Position numbers and translations under genes: made by a program
Notes under the pieces: model-generated
Database searches by the model: none
The model's input: the letters and a program-made list of their open reading frames with translations, nothing else
What the model was told of the DNA's origin: nothing
Shown: one piece after another, positions 1 to 11,499 of the stretch
How the letters are laid out: every line of letters starts with the position of its first letter
Position numbering within the stretch: the stretch's first letter is position 1
Assembly (NCBI GenBank): GCA_014058105.1
Contig: JACGCM010001844.1
Span: 1,488,001 to 1,552,000 of the forward strand
DNA length: 64,000 nt
DNA from: Kingdonia uniflora
Lineage: Eukaryota > Streptophyta > Magnoliopsida > Ranunculales > Circaeasteraceae
Reading direction: 5' to 3'

Positions 1-2893
1 AGGCACAAATTAGGATGAGCAAGTAGGAATCAAGACCGACTCCCTCCCGTCCAAGGAATAAGATCAAAAGTTCTCCTCTGTTACCAATATCAGTATCGTC
101 GAGGCGATTATTCGTATCATCAGAGCGATGGAGAAGTTCTTTGAATGCCAACCAAAGAGCGAAACTTCATAATCAATTTTTTGCAAAATCTAAATTAATT
201 ACGTCTAAAGAACAGAGCCAATGTCCACCCAAGATAATGGGGAAACCACGAGAAAACCCGGTGTTGACCGCTAGAAAACCCATGAAGGGATTTATATTGT
301 TCCACCAAAAAAAACCAAATCTTACTTATCACTGCCATCAAAATAAAAGAAAATCAATACGAGTATAATGCCCCTGTAATTAAAACCGTGGATTTGCAAG
401 CTGATGAACAACTTGGTATTGTTATTGTTGGAAAATAGGAGCAACGTCTTCTCGTTGTTGATGTGGTTTGTTTCATATCAAGGCTTGGCCAAGCTGAGCT
501 AAGACGGCATAAGATGTGAGAATTTATCGATGAAGATGGAGCTCTTTTAATGGCTATTTTGACAGAGCTGAACCTTGTGTACGCCATTATGTTGTGTACA
601 CCTTAATACTCGACGATTTCGCGATAAGTTTCGACCTCCTGTAACGAGATTTTTTGTTGAGCTCAAGTGAACAAATAACTAAAGCTTGCATTCGAGTTCG
701 TTTGCGAGATCTAGACCTCCCAAGATTGATGTAAAAATATTTTTTGAATTGTGAAACGAACTGCTTCGTAGTTGTGATACAAACTTCTTCAGACTTGTGA
801 TACGAACTGATTCGCACTTTGCTTTTTAAAAAATGAATACAAATCTTATTTTGATAAGATTTACAGGGATTCAATGCTCATGATTGTTCTCGTCATAAAA
901 TATTTTTGAGGATGGATTCTTTAAGGTGGCAACAGTAGCAAGGAGATCATAAAGTATGCTAAAATCTGGCCTTGCAGCAGTTCCTTAGATTACTCCACAA
1001 GATAAAAACTTCTCAATTTTTCTTGAAGTGGAGGAAAGTGTTGGGCAATGAATATCTCCTTAGGTTGAGATGGATCATAAATTTTGATTGCCACAATAGT
1101 TCCTTTTTTTATTCATGACATGAAACATGCCCTCATAACAAATAAAAATCCAAATTTGTTTGTGGTTTAATAAAAGACCATTCTTTGTCACCAGATTTGA
1201 AGAGAGTTAGCTCGTTATGATTTTCTATAGATTCTCATAACGGCAAACTCTGAGAACCGGGACAGACCTTTTGGATATACACCAGTGAACTTGAAAGAGT
1301 AACCATCCGTAGCTTGAACCACAACACTACATACCATGAGGAACTGATAACTTGAATTTAGGATTTCCATACTCGAAATCCTGAAGGTATCTAGTGTAGA
1401 ACAGGAGTCAGAGTAGGGGAACTCTATATATCACTCTGTTCTGCAATGATAACAGATTTGAGATGAACATAAACGACGCTAAGCTTTATGAGATAGCGAG
1501 GGCTAGTTATTTTACCATAAGTCAAAGATAGAAGATGATGCAATTTGAATCAGGTTTTGAGATCAAAAACAGAGTAGAGAGAAGAGTTTTCACAGGTATG
1601 CAGCCATGATTTGCAAACGAAGATGAAACCTTTCCATCGTTCTTTTAAACTGAGTCGAAATAGTATGTTTGTTAAGCACTCACAACCCTGGCGAACGTAT
1701 CCATCTTTGACACATAATGCTCTATCGAATTAACCCCACAAGGAAAAACCAAATTCGATGACGATTACGGCAATGAATGAAATTTATTCGACATTATTAG
1801 ATATGTTGCAGCAAGACTACCTGAGATGTTCATGATTGTTTGATGATATGTGTAAATCTTTGAATGCCAACAATTTGAAAATAGTTAAGTATCTGGAACA
1901 CCATAAAGGGATTGATATTGTCGATTAAAGACCTACCATTGTTTAGGTCGAGCAAAACTTGAACTCGATGTAAAAACCTTTTTTCGAATTGCAGGTATAA
2001 AAATGTGGAGCTCAACTTTTAAGATTGTAGTCACAGGAGTATAGTGACCTGCTATTGTAGAGGTCGATCAAAGACCTTACATTGATGAGGTCGAATGAAG
2101 ACTAGGCTTGATTCAGAGAGAGAGAGACCTGTCATTCTTCGGCCTACGTCGAGCATTATTCGTTGAAGCTCGAGTGAGCGATTATTCAGAGCTTGATTTA
2201 AATTAGATGAATGAGCTCTCTATGCTGGAGCTCGAGTGAGCAATTACCCAGAGCTCGAGTGCGAGAGGAAATGTAAATCAAGTGACGGATCTGAACATTG
2301 TATACACTATAATACTCAACGGTTTTGCGATGAGTTTTGGCCTCTTGTAACGAGGTTCGTTGTCAAACAAACCTAAATTGGCAGATAACATACTGCCAAA
2401 CACCAACGCAAGGGTACGTTGTTCCCAAATTAATACCAATCACTGGTCCTTTGCCTTTGCCAGACATTGTGAGAGCTCGAGAGAAATATGTTGAAGAGGA
2501 GCAATTAGGGTTAAAAACCCTAAATTATTGCTCGGATATGATCTAAGGACGGAGAAAATCGAATCCCATCACGAACCACAGAAATGTAAATGCATATTTC
2601 AGAGATATGATTAAAGATTTAGAGGAAGAAACTGCCGATTGATAGAGAAACCCGGATTTTAGATAGAGAAACTCTCTTTCAACCCGAGAGAGAGAAAAAA
2701 AAATCAACCACGAAAATAAAATCCATGTGGAGAGATAGAGGAGGTGATATATATTTGTGGCTCTGGTTTCACAAAAAATAAGAATGCTGAGAGAGTACTA
2801 AGAAACAGATAAACAACCACCTCACATGTTTAGGGTCGGCATTATGTAGAGAAATAATCAGCGGTTTCTAAGATAATGGGTTTGAGGACTTCG
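1..2893. other. Presumed internal region of a truncated minus-strand gypsy-like element; no intact gene
   Basis: This stretch lies inside the LTR at 2914-3339, on the side where the body of a minus-strand element should be. Only short, stop-riddled frames are seen and I recognise no gag or pol motif. One internal duplication is visible: about 585-660 and 2283-2362 share a run around 'cgatttcgcgataag' / 'cggttttgcgatgag', followed by a shared 'tgtaacgag'. The 1900-2260 part repeats short phrases such as 'gaggtcga' and 'gagctcgagtgagc'. It could be a decayed Tat-type internal region, a non-autonomous element, or unrelated sequence. The assignment depends mainly on the neighbouring LTR and primer site. 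Confidence 0.35.
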
Positions 2894-2911
2894 TTCCCAC
2901 AGACGGTGCCA
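2894..2911 (-). other. Probable primer-binding site of the truncated element
   Basis: On the minus strand this reads TGGCACCGTCTGTGGGAA and directly follows the LTR end at 2914. The element at 3494-18971 has the matching site TAGCGCCGTCTGTGGGAA in the same place. A TGGCGCC start is usual for plant Ty3/gypsy primer sites. I did not determine which tRNA it pairs with. Confidence 0.6.
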
Positions 2912-2913
2912 AA

Positions 2914-3339
2914 TATAATAGCCTAATTCTGAGATTCAGACTTAGTCTTTACACCATATACAATCAAAATGCTAATATTAACTAACACAAAAGTTTAGCG
3001 TGGAAAACCTTTGAATAGGTTAAAAACCATGACCTCTCTTGAGGATTTTAGAAAGAGAGAGATATTATTGAGAATGCTAGCTATTGCAAGGAATTCTGTA
3101 GAGACTTTCTTGATATGAAAAGTCTATCATTTCTCTGTAGTTCTATGGACCTATTTATAGGTCTTATAATATGACCGTTATCTGTTTTAATGACGAACGT
3201 TACAATATATGGTTTTGATGAGTCTTCATAATGATTATGTAACGGCTTGAGTAACTCCTGCTCCATACTGTATCCTCTATAAATGTGTCACGTGTATGTT
3301 GACGAGCTTGAGTCTTAGATGCGGAATAAGCTCCTTACA
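2914..3339 (-). repeat. LTR (5' LTR in minus orientation) of a truncated gypsy-like element
   Basis: The sequence aligns in blocks with the LTRs of the neighbouring element. Shared parts are the 'aatagcct' end, the block 'tttagcgtggaaaacctt' with 'gaggatttt' after it, 'aatatgaccgtt', and the opposite end 'gatgcggaataag' followed by 'taca'. It is 426 bp, against 728-735 bp for the neighbour, so the middle is shorter or diverged. The terminal dinucleotide on one side has changed (tata where the relative has tgta). A primer site follows on the low-coordinate side, so this is a 5' LTR whose element continues off the left edge of the window. Confidence 0.65.
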
Positions 3340-3493
3340 CTTCCCATTATATCTTTAAACCCTAATAAATGGTAATACTAGGTCTCACCAACCTTAACTT
3401 GGTATAATAATTTGGCATAGCCAATAACACCTATACGACCTATTAACATGTGTGCTCGTGAACTGAAAGATAAACATTGAGTAGTGTCGATAT

Positions 3494-4221
3494 TGTAATA
3501 GCCTAGTTATGGGATTCAGACTTAGCCTTTACACCAAATGTATTCAGAACGTTCAAGAACAACAGATAATAAATAACAAGATGATTTAGCGTGGAAAACC
3601 TTCGAAGAGTTTAAAAACCACGAACTCCCCCGAGGATTTTGAGAAAGTGATGATCTTATTGTGATAGTTAGTTTATTATAATGATCGTTCTGAGAATGCA
3701 GGATGATAGAGTAGGAACTTTTCTATGGTGAATGTTATGTCCTTCATCTGCAGCTCTCCAGGTCTTCTTATAGGTTCTCTAATATGACCATTTGACAACC
3801 ATAAAGTCCATTAATGATGGATGTTACAAAGTGAGTGTGAGATATTCTTTGACTACATTGTATAACGTTCTGACTTTTGCTACTATACAACAGCTCTATT
3901 ACTGACTCTGTGCTTCACGCAGGTCAAACTATTGGTTTAGAGGTCAAAAGTGACGTCTTGAACTGGGGAAAGTTTGGTTACGTATTTAGTAGTGCTTCCT
4001 ATATGCTGATAAGATCGAGGATGAGGTTTAAGTCCGAGATACGAAATAAGCAATTACAAGACGACTCTCAACCAATAGCATGAGTGTTGCTAGGGATGAG
4101 TGGTATTGGTTGAGAATCGTACATATTTCTGAATGTGCCACGTACTCTGTTATTGAGGTCTAAAGTTTGTTTGTTGTTCAAAGATGAAGTATGAGCTCGA
4201 GATGCGGAATAAGATACTGCA
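3494..4221 (-). repeat. 3' LTR of the Tat-type element (728 bp)
   Basis: Read on the minus strand it begins TGCAG and ends GGCTATTACA. It pairs with 18237-18971 over its whole length with many substitutions and small gaps. A 68-codon frame on the plus strand (3877-4083) has a counterpart in the other LTR (18620-18826). This follows from the repeat itself and is not taken as a gene. Confidence 0.9.
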
Positions 4222-4234
4222 ACCGCCCCCTCTT
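4222..4234 (-). other. Polypurine tract beside the 3' LTR
   Basis: On the minus strand this reads AAGAGGGGGCGGT immediately before the LTR. A purine run here is where plus-strand DNA synthesis of an LTR element is primed. It independently supports the LTR border. Confidence 0.75.
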
Positions 4235-4518
4235 AGCCAATAGTGCGAGAATATTGTAGGCGAGTAGTGTTGGTTGAGAAGAGTTAATAAATGTTGAAGT
4301 TATATTAGGGGTTCATTTCCAATGTCAATTCATGAATCTCTGTTGGTGTCTGTTGGGTTTCCTATAACCAATGACTGTAGTCAAATATTGTTGTATGGGG
4401 AATCTATTTGACGTTGGGAATTTATAGAGTCTGCTTTGAATATTGATCTGTTTATAAAAGGTACTCTGAGTTGAGTTTTGTGGAGCAAACCCTTCCTCGT
4501 TGTTTACTTGCGGTAACA

Positions 4519-4856
4519 ATGGTGACGACTAGAACTCAGGCCCGAGAGTCTAGGATCTAGAGGAAGATGGAGGAATTGCGTATCAGGTATTCTGGTTATT
4601 AACCGCTGCATCTGCCTACTCCAATCTTGTGTCTGGCACTTTTCATCGTATGTCTTATGAAGAAGTGATGGAGGCAGAGGATGATTATTACAAAATGGTA
4701 CGTTTTCATTACTTAGCAACATCTGTGGCGGAATACCGTCACGGTCTTCGTCTGCTGGTGGAAGAAGCTATTATAACTGAAGATGCAGCGGCAGGTATAC
4801 GGCCGAGGGAGTCTCGTCGATATCTTGCTAATGAGTGGGTCTTGTTGAAGAAATGA
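4519..4856 (+). pseudogene. Antisense-gene N-terminal module, copy 1 (degenerate)
   Basis: A plus-strand frame starts MVTTRTQARES at 4519 and is broken by stops. Coding continues in another frame to 4856 with a 75-codon stretch from 4629 rich in E, R and Y (for example MEAEDDYYKMVRFHYLA). The start resembles MVRTRSQRTQQ at 5617, so the two look like diverged copies of one module. It lies between the 3' LTR and the rest of the antisense coding region of the Tat-type element and runs opposite to gag-pol. The function is unknown. Confidence 0.45.
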
Positions 4857-5616
4857 GGCCTTCCATTTGTCTCTAGCATACGGGGAGGTGAGGAGGATGC
4901 AGAGGATTATTTTCTTCCATGAACCATAGTTCTTTGGCCATGAAGAAGATCATCATCTGTGATCCCTGTTTCTGACTTCCCTGCATTTTGTAGCATGGGA
5001 ACAAAGTTTGGGGTCTGCTTCTTATGTGGACTATTCGTACCAGGAAAAGGATTTCGATCTGATACTTGATGTAGATTGAAGTAATCTATAAAATCTCTAT
5101 TGTAAAGTATTCTGTAAGAGTAATTTTTAGACTTAATGAAATATCTATTTTCTATTATAATGATATTGTGTCTTCGAGCTTGGTTGTTTTCCCTTTCTGT
5201 TTGTACCATAGGCATTGGTAATATAGATAAGTAGGTGTCATGGGTATGAAGGGGAAAAAATATGAGTAAGAGTTAAGGTAAAATTTAGGGAAGGTCAAGT
5301 TGTTGGTGCGAACTGGAAGTCTCATATTTATGCGAGCTGTGGGACCGGGTTGAGATGGAGTTATTTGTGCGATTGTTTAGCTGGCTATCATCGTGGTTGT
5401 TGCCATGTACGCGTCTGAGGGGATATTTTATGCTACGGGGGTAATGATTTGTCATGATATTCTGCATATATATTCCGTTGTTCCAGAGATGTTTGCACCA
5501 ATATTTTTTGAGGAAAATCTGTGAGGTGATTGATTCTAGAAAGATCTTTCTTTGTTTATAAGTAGGGATTTCTTACTGCTATTATTTGTATTATTCTGGA
5601 GTTATTGTGTTCGAGC

Positions 5617-5990
5617 ATGGTGAGGACTCGTTCTCAGCGTACACAGCAGGCGGCGGATGGTCGGTTTCATATCAAGGTTACTGAACTCTGTGAACGTTAT
5701 TTTTATCACTTGTCGTATGATGCTATTCTTCTGGAATGGCCATTAAATCTGGTTGACCTGGATGATGAAGGCAGACGTGTCGAGCATGACCACTTCGTTT
5801 GGTGCAACAATTTTCGTAAGTCACTATTGGATCCCTGTGTGCGAGAACTAACTGTTTGACAGCTTGTATGCGATAAGATCGTGGAAGAGGATGTAAGGGT
5901 AGCAAATGGGGAGTTAATTATGTGCGGGCAGCCGAACCATCGGGGTTGCTTCAGATATAATTGGAGAGCTCGCTGAGCTCGAGGTCGTGA
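5617..5990 (+). pseudogene. Antisense-gene N-terminal module, copy 2 (degenerate)
   Basis: A frame starts MVRTRSQRTQQAADG at 5617 and stays open to 5859. After the stop, the same frame still looks coding to about 5990 (KIVEEDVRVANGE). The basic, serine-rich start resembles the N terminus of nuclear proteins. It is in the same strand and region as the other antisense pieces of the Tat-type element. I do not recognise a named domain. The TTC/TAT-rich middle (ELCERYFYHLSYDAI) suggests a small folded segment. Confidence 0.45.
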
Positions 5991-6906
5991 GATTTGTTAA
6001 AAGTAATTTTTTTGTGGTAGTATTATGTGGTTAAGTTTTGAATAAATGTAATGTGAGGGATTGTAAAAGAATAAAGTATGTGATGTTTCGATCTGATTAA
6101 ATAAAGTATTCTGTTATATTTATTGTGTACGGATGTTGTGTGTGAGAGCTGTAGAATTTTAACAACTGTAGGGATATCTTCAAATTTTGAAAAATGAGCC
6201 ATTTAAGGAATGTTTGTACGATCTTGGTAGAGTATAAGTAAGATGATTGGTTGTTTTGGTACTGGGTTGAGAAGAGGTGTAGGGTTGGTAATGGTAGATA
6301 ATAGAGATAAATGTGAAGGTGGCAGACGTTATCACAAAAGTTATGATGATGTTGTGTGAAACGAAAAGACGTACTTGTAGAGCTGTCGTTTCATAAACCG
6401 AGGAACAGTGTAAAAACTCATCTTTCTCTCCCTCATAAATTGTCTACAGTTTCAGAGAGAGAAAAAAGTGGTACGCATATCATTATCAAGGAGAGGAGGT
6501 GGTTGAGTACTGATTGCATTTTGAGAAAGACGCCTTCATCGAGTGATAGGAGGTTGTCGAAGAGACGACGATAACGCTCATTTTCAAAGAGACGTCTGAG
6601 TAAAGTGGAGGATTATTGTTCAGCAAGTACAGGTTTGTGATGAAAATCTCTTGTCTGTTTGATTTTGTGAGTACTCTGTGTGAGGTAGTAATTTGTAAAC
6701 GTTAGTAATCTGTATAGTTGATTTTAGAATCTGGGGTTTTTAAGGGATTTTGAAAAAATAAAAATGAGAGAAAGTCTGTAATGTAGGATTTGTGGTATAT
6801 GTTTTCTTAAAGAGAGAAAATATGTTTGTCAGAGAAGAAGAGGGAAATTTGAAATGATTTAATTTTGGCTTTTTTGTTTTGGGATTTAGGGAAATAAACG
6901 TGTTGA
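5991..6906. other. Non-coding or fully decayed part of the antisense region
   Basis: No frame with recognisable protein features is seen on either strand. A 72-codon plus-strand frame at 6356-6574 is rich in K, R and S (it ends KRRR) and could be a relic of the antisense gene, but nothing supports it beyond openness. The composition is AT-rich with GT-rich runs. Confidence 0.4.
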
Positions 6907-7797
6907 TTGGGTAGAATGTGGGTCTATTTGTTCTATTTGTATCGTAGCGATAATGATAAAAAATATCTCTGTATTTGTAGGTTCAGTATACGTTCTAAAC
7001 CTAGTATTCCTGCTAGTAGGTTTGTAGTATTGCCTGATTCCGAAGAAACGTCTTCTTCGGGGAGGGGAAACGCGTGTAGTGTAATGAAGGAAACTGTTAA
7101 TAGTGTGGGGGCGATAATAGAGGTGGTGGGGCCCAATAGATCTGAGGGCGTGAAAGAGAAAGAGGATGAAAGGGAAAAAGAGAGAGTCGTTGTCCTATAC
7201 CCAGAGGGAGTGGATGTAGGAAAAGAGTATTTGAGATACAAAAATAAATGCTCAGAAGAGTGGGGTAGGTATGTGGAGGACCAAGGTCTCTGGTTCAGAG
7301 CCTATGTCTCCGAAAAAAGGAGGGAAGTAATGTATTATCAAGTTCCCTATTTGGATAAATGGAAAAAGGATAGAGGGATTAGTGAGGGAGTTAGCCTCTC
7401 GTATTACAATGAGCATGGGTTATCAGGCCCAAGTGGGGGTTTTTTATGTTTTTTGAATCAGGTCGTATATGGCATTAGAATTTCGCTGACTTACTTTCAG
7501 AAAGGGGTTATGAATGCGTTACAGTGTTGCCCTGCCCAATTGAATGGGAATGTGCATGAGATAATAAGGGTATGTGAGGCGCTGAGCGAAAAATGGTAGA
7601 AGGAAGGGACTGCGAAGCAGTTCGTAGCTGAAGATATTTTGAAGTTTTACAAGTTTAAGTATATGGAGGGTCAAAATAGTGGTTACTTGTATAGTGACTC
7701 GGCTAGGCCAAAATTCTTTAATTTTGAGTCTGCGGGTAGACCATGGAACGACCACCTTGTGTGGGTTGAGGGTAGTTATTTACAAGTTCCACATTAA
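6907..7797 (+). pseudogene. Antisense gene of the Tat-type element: region like the putative gypsy-type transposon domain
   Basis: An open frame of 230 codons (6907-7599) continues after one TAG to a stop near 7797. From about codon 178 it reads GGFLCFLNQVVYGIRISLTY, then a predicted helix with CCPAQLNGNVHEIIR. After the stop come FNFESAGRPWNDHLVWVEG and a final stop. The pattern of aromatic positions, the N-rich turn and the W...W.EG block match my memory of the putative gypsy-type transposon domain (Pfam PF04195). That domain is reported in antisense ORFs of Tat/Retand elements. The function of such ORFs is not known. The strand is opposite to gag-pol, so it would need its own promoter. One in-frame stop and surrounding decay make it a pseudogene. 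Confidence 0.55.
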
Positions 7798-8099
7798 CTA
7801 GCGTTCGAGCTAAACCATGGATATTATAATCTGAGTAAGTAATGTTGACCAACCTTTGAATAGTTGATAGTTATGTCCGCATGTTGTATAACTGATATTT
7901 TGTTCCTTTTTATTGGCAAAGCCCAAACAGTTAGCTACTCTAGATAAGACTAGTCTGTTTGATTGTGATGCTCGAGATCAGAACGAGCTAACGAAGGTAC
8001 TCAGTGAATTGGGTATCTAAAGATAAAAAAGAGTAGACTCGGTGGTGCCAAGAGTTCAGCGAGCTCAAGAAAAACGAGTTATGGCCGAGGGATAAGCTA

Positions 8100-9757
8100 T
8101 AGATCCCATTGCTCTAATGGCAAAGTTCAAGGCTTAGTCAGCTCGTATGAAAGAGCTCGAGGGTGACCTTCAGTTGGAGAGGGAGAGGAGGGCTGCCGAT
8201 GCTACCGTAGCTGTGGCAAAGTTCAATAAGCTGTCGAAGTATGATAGCTCATGTCTGATATGGTTGCAGCGGTCTTAGTGAAAAGATACCACTTTATCAA
8301 GTCGTACTATTGTTTTGGGTTGAGTGTTGATGATGTGGAGCTGACCCGGAATGGTAGATATGCAGAGGTTAAATTCCCTGCTGAGGAGGAAGAAATCGTT
8401 GGTGATACTGCTGATGTGTCTGAGAAAGTGTCAGACCTTCCTTCAGGCAGTACTGAGCCAGTCCATTCAATTGAGTAAATAGTGGATCCTCTCTTAGAAT
8501 GTACTGAAACAGTTCTCTCTCCAAGGAAAATGCTAAAATTTCCTTCCGAGGTAAACATTAGCAAGCCTCTTTAAACATTTTGTGGTATCCTATCTTCTAT
8601 TTTTCAACTCGTATGACTTAGATGTGATAGTACTCTGTATAATCATACATTGCTTTCTTTTTGAGTGATATTTTGAAATATGCTTTTCGTGAATGCTAGT
8701 ATTGAAATAAGATATTTGTAATCTGTGTAGGAGATAGAGCGTTTGAGAAAAATGAACTATGAATTGGAAAAGTTGCTGAGTAAAGCGAGGGACTCCATGG
8801 CCCGTACTCAACAGGTACTTAACAAAACTGAATACGAGAGAAGACAATTTAAGTTAAATTCGGAGAAAACCTTTAATGAGTTATATGATCTGTAATGTAA
8901 ATATGCTAAGATAAAAGTTGAGAGAGACAAAGTATTAAGAAAGGAAGATGAGAGGGGGGTATTAGTTAGAAAACTGAAAGAGTTGGTTTATTTTATCGAC
9001 CCAAGTGATAAGGCGAGGTGTCAGAGTATGTTATTAGTTATGACTTTATATTTTGAGGTCGAAGTAGATAGTGAACGAGGGTTAAAGGAGGCTTATATAG
9101 AGCTTTTGAGGGAGAGAGGTATAGTTCCAGACCCAGCTCGAGTTATGTTTTTAGCTCAAGAAGTACGTAATCATCATAGTTTAAAAGTGAAAAAAAAGTT
9201 TAGCTCGGGCTGGTGTGTCTGTTGTATGGGGTAATGTAGAAGATTTATCTGATATCTTTAGCTTTATGTAAGATCGAAGGGCCGTAAGGATTGTATTTTT
9301 TAGGATAAGGAAAGAGCAAATAGAGGTTCAAACGCAATTAGAGGGTGAGGTGAAGGGGTTACGGGATGAGCTATCTCAACACATGGACCAAAAAATGTCC
9401 TTAGCAATGCGGCTGTCAAAAGAAGTGGCTGTCCGAATAAAGGTAGAGGCAAAAATGAGGGCTTTAGGTGTGTTACTGAAAAATACACGTCAACGGTTGC
9501 ACAAAGCACAAATAATATTGAAGAAGCATTTATACCCATCGCGAGCAAAAGTCGTTGCTCGAACGAAGCACGAGTGTCATATAGATAGTATTACTGAGTT
9601 TTATGGGAGAGAATTGTCTAGGGTAGAGAACGTATTTAGGAAGTTCGTAGAGGAATGTGGGAAGGATTTTAAAGTAGAAAATGCCAAAGTAGAAAGCCTG
9701 TGGTTTATCCAAGGTGAAGGAGAAATCATTGGTGACCACCCCCGCCCTAGGTCGTAG
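8100..9757 (+). pseudogene. Antisense gene, coiled-coil part 1 (degenerate)
   Basis: Several plus-strand frames read as long charged helices: about 8130-8235 (KELEGDLQLERERRAADAT), 8731-9234 (IERLRKMNYELEKLLSKARD and onward, with one stop), and 9305-9757 (LEGEVKGLRDELSQHMDQK, then IKVEAKMRALGVLL). Heptad-like spacing of L, M and V with E/K/R between suggests a coiled coil like those that follow the gypsy-type transposon domain in many plant proteins. Sites such as 'tgtgtag' before GAGATAGAGCG (about 8724-8733) could be splice acceptors, so some breaks may be introns. The region follows the domain at 6907-7797 on the same strand. Confidence 0.5.
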
Positions 9758-10179
9758 GAATCCAGATTATGATAAAATATTATTTTAGAGAAGGAATTAA
9801 TACACCTATCAAAGTAACAATACTTGATAATCGTATTAATAACCGCAGAGGAAGAAGTCGAGCATCTGATACCTCGAACGCGGCATAAACAATGTCAACA
9901 GGAGGTTGTGACCTTTACTACGCCGGTAGATGTGCAGGCGTCGAATAGGAAGATCGTAAGAGACAAGGGGCGGTTGTCTTCTGCCCGGAAGAGCCGCGAA
10001 TAGATTAATCTTGTTTTTCCGTGATTAGTCCATCGTAGTGTTTGACGATAAATATAATTTGAATTTTGTGAGAACAGAGTGATGTATCTAACTTACTCAG
10101 ATACTATGTTCTTGATGTAGTCTTGTCAACTGTTATATGTGCTTTGTTTGTTATAAAAAAAACTATTATAAATGTAATC

Positions 10180-11228
10180 TGTTATGAATATGTAGAACTG
10201 ACTGTTATACAAGGTCAGTGCGACGCATTATGTGTCGAAAATGAACAAATGTGTGCTGAGCTAAGATCGATTCAAGGAGCCAGAAAAAGTGTTATTGAGG
10301 CTGAAGAAAAATTGAGGGCGGAGATGAGTGAAACTCTTCAAGAGAAAGAGGAGGTAATGTCTGTCAGTTTGAGAAAGGTAGAGAGTTTAGAAGAAGAAAT
10401 AAGAAAAAGGGGCGTTGGGTTAGAAGTGTCTTGGGACGAGATAGTCAATAAGATATTGAATTGTTAATTGCATGAATGTAAATTATAGAACTACTAATCG
10501 CGTTAGAGGGTGAAGGAAATAATGTGAAAGAGTTACTGTTCCAAGTTAATATGCTTAAAGCGAAGATAAGCGATGTTCGAGTTTATGCTCATAAGTTTGA
10601 GGTAAAGTAGTCAGAACAAAACGAAGTCATAAAAAAGGATTGGAACAAAATATGTGAGCTATAGCAGACTGTGCAGTCGTAACATCTGGACATCGAGGAA
10701 TATCAGTTCAAAAATAGCAAACTTCGAAGCGCGAATGCGAAGCTGGATGAGGATCTGTTGCGGTTGGAGATAAGTTACGACTCGAAGCGAGTAGAATGTG
10801 CAGGTTATGAAAATTCGATGTCTCTGATTTATCATATGGACGAATTCATGACAGTGTTGGAAGCTCGGAATTTGAATGTGCATCATGCTAAACGGTGAGT
10901 GGACGATCATTGTAAGCAACTGGAAGACGTACTGAAGGAAGCGCAGCATAAGCTGAGCAAACTCCTTCTCAGTAGACAGGTGAAAAATGAGGCGGGTAGT
11001 AGTCACGAGAGGGAGATGGTTGTAGTAATATCATTCTTTGCGGCTGAATTTAAGAGATTGGAACCTAAATGTCAGAGGGTATATGATGGTTTGACTGCTC
11101 AAGGTGTAAAATACGAGATGGAGGTAATCCAAAATGCATATTTAGAACCCATGATTTTCATAATTGAAGCGCTTAAACAGAGAATGGTTAGAGAGGGAAA
11201 GAAGATTATTGTGGGGCGGATGCCATAA
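10180..11228 (+). pseudogene. Antisense gene, coiled-coil part 2 and C terminus (degenerate)
   Basis: Frames at 10180-10467 (ENEQMCAELRSIQGARKSV, then ETLQEKEEVMSVSLRKVESL) and 10899-11228 (CKQLEDVLKEAQHKLSKLL) again look like coiled-coil sequence. The last one ends at a stop at 11228 in a KR-rich tail (RMVREGKKIIVGRMP). Between them, 10500-10890 keeps similar charged sequence interrupted by stops. This is the 3' end of the antisense coding region. It stops about 250 bp before the tandem-repeat block, so antisense gene and gag-pol are convergent and separated by the repeats. Confidence 0.45.
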
Positions 11229-11499
11229 TTTATGTGTTAAAAGTTACATAGAAGTGATGTAAAGAACGCGGCAGGACCTTCAAATGTAGGTAGCGAGTTA
11301 AGTGACAGCTCTAGTGAAGAATGAGGAATGTGATTATGTTGTATGTGTACAAACAAGGAAAAAATATGGATGTATAAAGAAATAGTTAAGGACGAACAGT
11401 GAACTGTACTAACCGTGTGATGTACCAACGATAATGTATGCAAAGCAGCACGATATATGATCAGTTCAACACGAGTGGTAAACTATCTGCGATATATGA

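Noticed and set aside
3877..4083. A 68-codon open frame and its twin at 18620-18826 with similar protein sequence
   Set aside because: They sit at the same place in the two LTRs, so similarity comes from the LTR duplication. No family match or codon evidence suggests a gene.
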